Shown here piece by piece: positions 8,350 through 12,136 of a stretch of DNA of 12,136 bases (position 1 is its first letter; every line of letters begins with the position of its first letter). The translations under genes and the position numbers were made by a program. Source of the DNA: JBBIRM01 sp037441765 (GTDB lineage: Bacteria > Desulfobacterota > BSN033 > UBA1163); assembly GCA_037441765.1 (NCBI GenBank), contig JBBIRM010000082.1, positions 1 through 12,136 of the forward strand, given 5' to 3'. The notes beneath the pieces were generated by a model, which was not told the DNA's origin, searched no databases, and saw only the letters and a program-made list of their open reading frames with translations.

Positions 8350-9213
8350 CTATATCAATCCTTTGTTATTTAAAACTTTGATGGGGTCTGTAAGATGACG
8401 TCCCAACCATTTCTTAACATCGCGATGGCCAAGGGCCAATCCCATGAGTTCTGTAAAATAAAGGATAGGAAGATCAAACTTTTGACCTACCTCCTTTTCC
8501 AACTCTTCCTGTCTGCTATCAAGGTTGGATTGACACATCGGGCATCCCGTGACCAGGCAATCTGCCTCTGCCTCTCTGGCCATCGAAAGAAGTTTCTTTC
8601 CGAGGCTTCTTACGATATCTGTTCTGGTCATCACAAGACTTGCTCCACAACAATCCGTCTTATAGGACCATTGAATAGATTCAGCCCCTAACACTTCCAT
8701 CAAACGGTCCATATGCTGGGGATTCTCATAATCATGAATTCCTGTCACTTTTGGAGGTCGAACAGTTAGACATCCATAATAGCAGACCACTTTTAGGCCC
8801 AAAAGGGGTTTTACCTTTTTTCTTTTTACCTCTTTTAGGACCTCTTCATCACAGAAGAAATCCAAAGCGTACCTGATGGGGACTTTTCCTTGATAGGGGA
8901 ATTGAATCTCCTTGGAATGTCCATCAGGATTTTCTTTAACTTCTTTTTCTGCTATTTTGAAACGGCTATAGCATGCCACACAAGGAACGAGGAGCTCAAT
9001 ACCCCTCCTCTCCGCTATAGCGAGGTTTCTGGCAGCAAGTTGGAGTGCCAACAGTTCGTCGGTGCAATGGGCAGAACTGGCACCGCAACAGGTCCAATCT
9101 TCCAATTCGTGGAGTTGAATGTTTAGAATGCTGCAAACTCCACGAATGGATTCATCATACTCACGGGCCGTTCCATGGAGCGAGCAACCAGGATAATAGG
9201 AAACCTCAATCAT
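8350..9213 (-). CDS. hdrB: HdrB-like subunit, two CCG (cysteine-rich) domains
   Basis: Catalytic-type subunit of a heterodisulfide reductase; in methanogens HdrB holds two non-cubane [4Fe-4S] clusters that cleave CoM-S-S-CoB. Here the substrate is unknown, since methanogen cofactors are not expected. The 287 residues match normal HdrB length. CCG domain 1: C10 (YYPGCSLHG), C42-C43-G, C78-x2-C81. CCG domain 2: C144 and C148, C188-C189-G, C224-x2-C227. Both CCG motifs are intact, so two active-type clusters are expected; the protein is soluble, with no membrane segment. ATG at 9213 follows AAAGGGATTAAA, an acceptable ribosome-binding site. It lies 45 nt after hdrC and 60 nt before hdrA-GltD, in the C-B-A order of a typical soluble Hdr operon. 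The cysteine pattern makes the family call firm; CCG domains also occur in glycolate oxidase and LutA-type proteins, but the flanking hdrC and hdrA decide for HdrB. Confidence 0.94.
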   Translation of the reverse strand: MIEVSYYPGCSLHGTAREYDESIRGVCSILNIQLHELEDWTCCGASSAHCTDELLALQLAARNLAIAERRGIELLVPCVACYSRFKIAEKEVKENPDGHSKEIQFPYQGKVPIRYALDFFCDEEVLKEVKRKKVKPLLGLKVVCYYGCLTVRPPKVTGIHDYENPQHMDRLMEVLGAESIQWSYKTDCCGASLVMTRTDIVRSLGKKLLSMAREAEADCLVTGCPMCQSNLDSRQEELEKEVGQKFDLPILYFTELMGLALGHRDVKKWLGRHLTDPIKVLNNKGLI

Positions 9214-9258
9214 TTTAATCCCTTTCTTTGATTGTTTTGGTTCTCAATAGGTATGGTG

Positions 9259-9819
9259 CTAACTTCCCCTTTTCTCGAAGGCATTAAAAATATCCTTAAT
9301 CTCTTTTCCTCCTCCAAACTTTGACGGAAAAAGTTTTATCTTGCCTTTGCGATACATCTTTAACCCTAAGTTCGCATCCTTAAAAAAGTCCCGGGTCTTA
9401 GACTTGAATCGGAGGATAAGACTCAATTCGTGGATCCTCCCTTTTGATTTAATCGCATCGAGAAATACAGAGTGAAAGATGGGAATATCCTTCTCCCCTG
9501 GTTTCACTCCAGAGGAGAGGGCAATATTTCTCAATGTGTCCATGATCTTTGCGATATCAATGTTATTTGGGCACCTGACACTACATGTGTAACAAGATGC
9601 ACAGATCCATATCGTTTTGGATGAGAGGACCTTTTCCCGATGGTTGTACTGAATATGGCGGAGAATCTGATTGGGGAGGATATCCATGGCATAAGCCACC
9701 GGGCATCCTGCTGAGCATTTCTGACATTGATAACAGGCTTGAATCTTTTCACCACTGGCTTGAACGACTTCTGACAAAAAGGAGTTTTCCCCTTGACTTA
9801 TGGTTTCATTTGAATTCAT
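9259..9819 (-). CDS. hdrC: HdrC-like subunit, 2x[4Fe-4S]
   Basis: Small iron-sulfur protein that relays electrons between HdrA and HdrB in the soluble Hdr complex. The 186 residues are of normal length for HdrC and contain two motifs for cubane clusters: C29-x2-C32-x2-C35-x3-C39-P (CYQCQKCSAGCP) and C73-x2-C76-x2-C79-x3-C83-P (CASCYTCSVRCP). The rest is helical and basic towards the C-terminus, with no membrane segment, unlike the membrane HdrDE or DsrM types. The start at 9819 is 3 nt after the kinase stop codon, with GGAGG inside the kinase's last codons, 11 nt ahead. This spacing suggests translation coupled to the kinase. Confidence 0.93.
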   Translation of the reverse strand: MNSNETISQGENSFLSEVVQASGEKIQACYQCQKCSAGCPVAYAMDILPNQILRHIQYNHREKVLSSKTIWICASCYTCSVRCPNNIDIAKIMDTLRNIALSSGVKPGEKDIPIFHSVFLDAIKSKGRIHELSLILRFKSKTRDFFKDANLGLKMYRKGKIKLFPSKFGGGKEIKDIFNAFEKRGS

Positions 9820-9822
9820 AGG

Positions 9823-12084
9823 CTAATTGACCTCCATTGCAGGTTGGTTTTCCAAGTAAGTCGGGAGTTGAATGGTGAATGTTGTCCCTTCGCCCACTTT
9901 ACTCTTGACACTGATATGACCTCCATGGTCCTGGATGATTCCATAGGAAGTGGCAAGACCCAGGCCGGTGCCCTTACCCACCGCTTTTGTAGTAAAGAAG
10001 GGATCAAAGATACGGGTGAGGTTCTCCTCTGGAATCCCTTCACCGGTATCAGTAAACTCTATCGATACATATTTTCCATCCGGGGAAGAAGAAGTTGAGA
10101 TTGTAAGGGTTCCACTGCCATGCATTGCCTCAGCAGCATTGACAATAATATTCATAAAGACCTGTTTGAGCTGGCTTGCATTTCCCTTGATAAAAGGAAG
10201 AAAGGGATCAAATTTTTTAACAATCTTTATATTGTGGAAAAGTGCCTGATTGACTAAGAAGAAAAGACCGTCATTAATAGCCCTGTTGATATCTGTGGGC
10301 TCCATTTTGGGTTCGGTTTGGCGTGCAAATTCGAGGAGGCTCTTTACGATTTCCTTACATCGACTTGCCTCCTGAACAATTCGAGACAGATCATTGCGCC
10401 TCGGATCTTCTTCTGGGAGATCTTCCATGAGGAGGCTTGAGTAGATAAGAATCCCTCCAAGGGGATTATTGATTTCATGGGCGATGCCTGCAGCCAATTT
10501 TCCGAGAGAGGCCATCTTCTCAGAATTGACCAGCTGGAGATGGGTTTCCTCAAGTTTCTTTTCCATCTCAATCCTTGGCCTAAGGTCAGTAAAGATGCCC
10601 ACGCTGGCGATCTCATGTCCAGCGCTGTCATAGATGAGGGTGGCCGAAAGTTGGACAGGGATTTCCTCTCCATACTTGTTGAGGATATTGAGTTGGGTAG
10701 GGGCGAATTTTCCCACCCCACCGTAGTCAGGGCTTCTAAGTTTCTTCATGACCTCTTTGGCCATTCCCTCTGGATAGATCTGGGTGATATGAATCTTTCC
10801 GATAACCTCTTCTGCCTTGTAACCGGTCAAGGCCTCTGCTCCTTTGTTGAAGATGAAAATATTACCTTTCATGTCCGCTGCAATAATCCCGTCTACCGAG
10901 CTTTCAATCAGGTTCATGAAGAATTGGTTGGCCTCCCGGAGTTCATCTTCGATCCGTTTCCTCTCCGTGATATCTAAATTGATTCCCTGATAACCCGTGA
11001 TCTCTCCCTTCTCATTTCTAATTGGATACCCTGTGAGTAAGATGGTGATCTTTTCACCGTTCTTTTTCTTAAATTCAACCTCCATGTCCTTGACATAGCC
11101 ATCTTCTTCAACCTTCTTCTGAAAAATCTTTCGGTCTTCAGGGTTCACATAAAGATCACGGGCAATATCGATTTCTAGAAATTCCTCTTTCGTTGAATAA
11201 CCCAACATATCTAAGAGGGCCTGGTTGCAATCTAAGAACTTTCCCTCCTTTGAGCTTATGAATAGACCGTGCCTTACCCTCTCAAAGAGATTCCTTAACT
11301 TCTCCTCGGAATCCCTTAGATCCCTCTCAAATTTTTTTCGTTCTGTGATATCCCGAATATAGGCATAGGTCTTTACCTCCCCGGTTTCGGATTTGGCAAG
11401 GGCGATGCAGACCTCTGCCTCCTTCACTTGACCTTGAGGGGTGACAATTCCCATTTCTGTGCAGAGTTTCTCTCCGATCCCAACTCCTCGGGTAACTGTT
11501 CCTTCCAGAAATTCTTTGTCTTCCTTCCCAATTACCGAAAAGAAGTTTCTTCCGATCAGATCTTCCTTTGGGATGCCAGTGATTTCAGAGGCCATCTGAT
11601 TCGCAAAGGTAATTTCAAATGCCTGATCAAAAACAACAATCCCATCATCCCCCATCTCTGCAATCTTTTCGAATTGCAGGGTTGCCTCTCGGAGTTTTCG
11701 CTCCATCTGCTTGGATTCTGTGATATCTCGAAGATAGGCATAACCCTTCCGTACCCCCTGAGTGGTTTGGGCCATGGCGATACAGAGTTCGATCTCCTTA
11801 ATCATTCCTTTGGAGGTAACGAACTGGGTTTCAGTGCAAACCTTCTCACCATACCGATCGGAATGGAGGAAGATGTCTTCAAGGAAGTTCTTATTGGTTT
11901 CCCCCAATAAAGAGAGAACACTCATCTGAAGAAGTTCTTCATTTGAGTAGCCTGAGATCTCTGAGGCCATTCGGTTTGCAAACTCAATGCGATGATCTTC
12001 ATTGAAAACCAGAATCCCATCATTTCCCAGCTCCGCAATCGCCTGAAACATCTCAGCGCTTAACTCTTTCTCTGGAGGTTTCAC
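9823..12084 (-). CDS. Soluble PAS-PAS-PAS-PAS sensor histidine kinase
   Basis: Two-component sensor kinase, cytoplasmic as far as visible. Four PAS domains lie at about 13-125, 138-250, 263-378 and 386-505, each closing with a PAC-like DIT/DLR element. HisKA follows with the phospho-acceptor H536 in AAGIAHEINNPLGG. The ATPase domain has an N box with N649 (NIIVNAAEAM), G1 DTGEGIPE (679-686), F box FDPFFTTK (693-700) and G2 GKGTGLGLA (703-711). All catalytic motifs look intact; there is no receiver domain and no response regulator gene in the window. GTG at 12084 is a tentative start: it has no good Shine-Dalgarno, and the frame stays open upstream to the right edge (a basic stretch ending RKRHLHR), so the true start may lie outside the window or at the ATG for residue 12. 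Its stop is 3 nt before hdrC, implying one transcript. Ligands are unknown; a role in sensing redox or the Hdr substrate is inference from position. Confidence 0.9.
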   Translation of the reverse strand: MKPPEKELSAEMFQAIAELGNDGILVFNEDHRIEFANRMASEISGYSNEELLQMSVLSLLGETNKNFLEDIFLHSDRYGEKVCTETQFVTSKGMIKEIELCIAMAQTTQGVRKGYAYLRDITESKQMERKLREATLQFEKIAEMGDDGIVVFDQAFEITFANQMASEITGIPKEDLIGRNFFSVIGKEDKEFLEGTVTRGVGIGEKLCTEMGIVTPQGQVKEAEVCIALAKSETGEVKTYAYIRDITERKKFERDLRDSEEKLRNLFERVRHGLFISSKEGKFLDCNQALLDMLGYSTKEEFLEIDIARDLYVNPEDRKIFQKKVEEDGYVKDMEVEFKKKNGEKITILLTGYPIRNEKGEITGYQGINLDITERKRIEDELREANQFFMNLIESSVDGIIAADMKGNIFIFNKGAEALTGYKAEEVIGKIHITQIYPEGMAKEVMKKLRSPDYGGVGKFAPTQLNILNKYGEEIPVQLSATLIYDSAGHEIASVGIFTDLRPRIEMEKKLEETHLQLVNSEKMASLGKLAAGIAHEINNPLGGILIYSSLLMEDLPEEDPRRNDLSRIVQEASRCKEIVKSLLEFARQTEPKMEPTDINRAINDGLFFLVNQALFHNIKIVKKFDPFLPFIKGNASQLKQVFMNIIVNAAEAMHGSGTLTISTSSSPDGKYVSIEFTDTGEGIPEENLTRIFDPFFTTKAVGKGTGLGLATSYGIIQDHGGHISVKSKVGEGTTFTIQLPTYLENQPAMEVN
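9831..9835 (-). promoter_or_regulatory. hdrC: Ribosome-binding site of hdrC inside the kinase gene
   Basis: GGAGG on the minus strand lies in the codons for the kinase's final MEVN, 11 nt before the hdrC ATG. The spacer is a little long, but no closer purine-rich site exists. Ribosomes ending on the kinase would cover this site, so hdrC translation is probably coupled to kinase translation. Confidence 0.6.
11299..12048 (-). repeat. Tandem duplication of a 125-codon PAS unit in the kinase
   Basis: Residues 13-137 and 138-262 of the kinase align end to end without any gap; my hand count gives about 59 of 125 identical positions. Shared landmarks, each exactly 125 residues apart, are FAN-x-MASEI, GEK-x-CTE, the C in ELC/EVC-IA, and the YAY-x-RDITE closing strand. 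The two units are 375 bp each and adjoin directly, so this is an in-frame tandem duplication that has since diverged. PAS domains 3 and 4 are not part of it. Confidence 0.8.
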
Positions 12085-12136
12085 TCTATGGAGGTGTCTC
12101 TTTCTTTTTTGGGGTGAAGCAAGTTTCTTTGTCTGC

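Noticed and set aside
10344..10721. 125-codon open frame on the minus strand
   Set aside because: Out-of-frame shadow of the kinase HisKA region; the kinase frame is continuous and carries the phospho-acceptor motif.
10477..10977. 166-codon open frame on the plus strand
   Set aside because: Lies wholly antisense to the PAS4/HisKA part of the kinase, whose motifs are intact; no recognisable domain and no neighbouring plus-strand gene.
11428..11910. 160-codon open frame on the plus strand
   Set aside because: Antisense to PAS1/PAS2 of the kinase; composition reflects the complementary strand and no family is recognised.

Overview
All genes in this window lie on the minus strand and read from the right edge to the left edge. 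The order of transcription is: PAS sensor histidine kinase, hdrC, hdrB, a giant hdrA with an inserted GltD/NfnB-like NAD(P)H module, an mvhD-like gene, and a second hdrA that runs off the left edge. Protein sequence and gene set suggest a strictly anaerobic bacterium. A sulfate-reducing or syntrophic Desulfobacterota ('Deltaproteobacteria') lineage fits best, because soluble Hdr complexes without methanogenesis genes are common there; other Hdr-bearing anaerobes are not excluded. There are no RNA genes, transposases, CRISPR arrays or phage genes that I can see.

Region by region. 9823-12084 (frame open to the right edge): soluble histidine kinase with four PAS domains, the first two being an exact-length tandem duplication. 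9259-9819: HdrC, two [4Fe-4S] clusters. 8350-9213: HdrB, two CCG domains. 3847-8289: 1480-residue HdrA-type flavoprotein, made of two HdrA-like halves with a ~465-residue GltD/NfnB-like module inserted between the two ferredoxin-type clusters of the first half. 3738-3846: gene-free spacer with two hairpins that look like a dispersed repeat. 2982-3737: MvhD-type [2Fe-2S] protein with a winged-helix-like C-terminal tail. 1-2899: a second two-half HdrA (at least 966 residues) without the GltD module, cut by the window edge just inside its C-terminal ferredoxin domain.

How they may work together (inference). HdrB and HdrC would form the disulfide-reducing (or analogous) site with its Fe-S wire. 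The HdrA proteins carry FAD and many Fe-S clusters and would be the electron-bifurcating or confurcating core. The inserted module offers NAD(P)H as a direct electron donor or acceptor, and MvhD offers the usual docking point for a hydrogenase or formate dehydrogenase, neither of which is in the window. The kinase sits 3 nt upstream of hdrC, with the hdrC ribosome-binding site inside its last codons, so kinase and redox complex are probably co-expressed; paired cysteines at equivalent places in its duplicated PAS domains make a redox or thiol sensor a testable idea. The main points worth follow-up are the GltD-in-HdrA insertion beside an insertion-free paralog, the kinase-Hdr coupling, and the MvhD tail.
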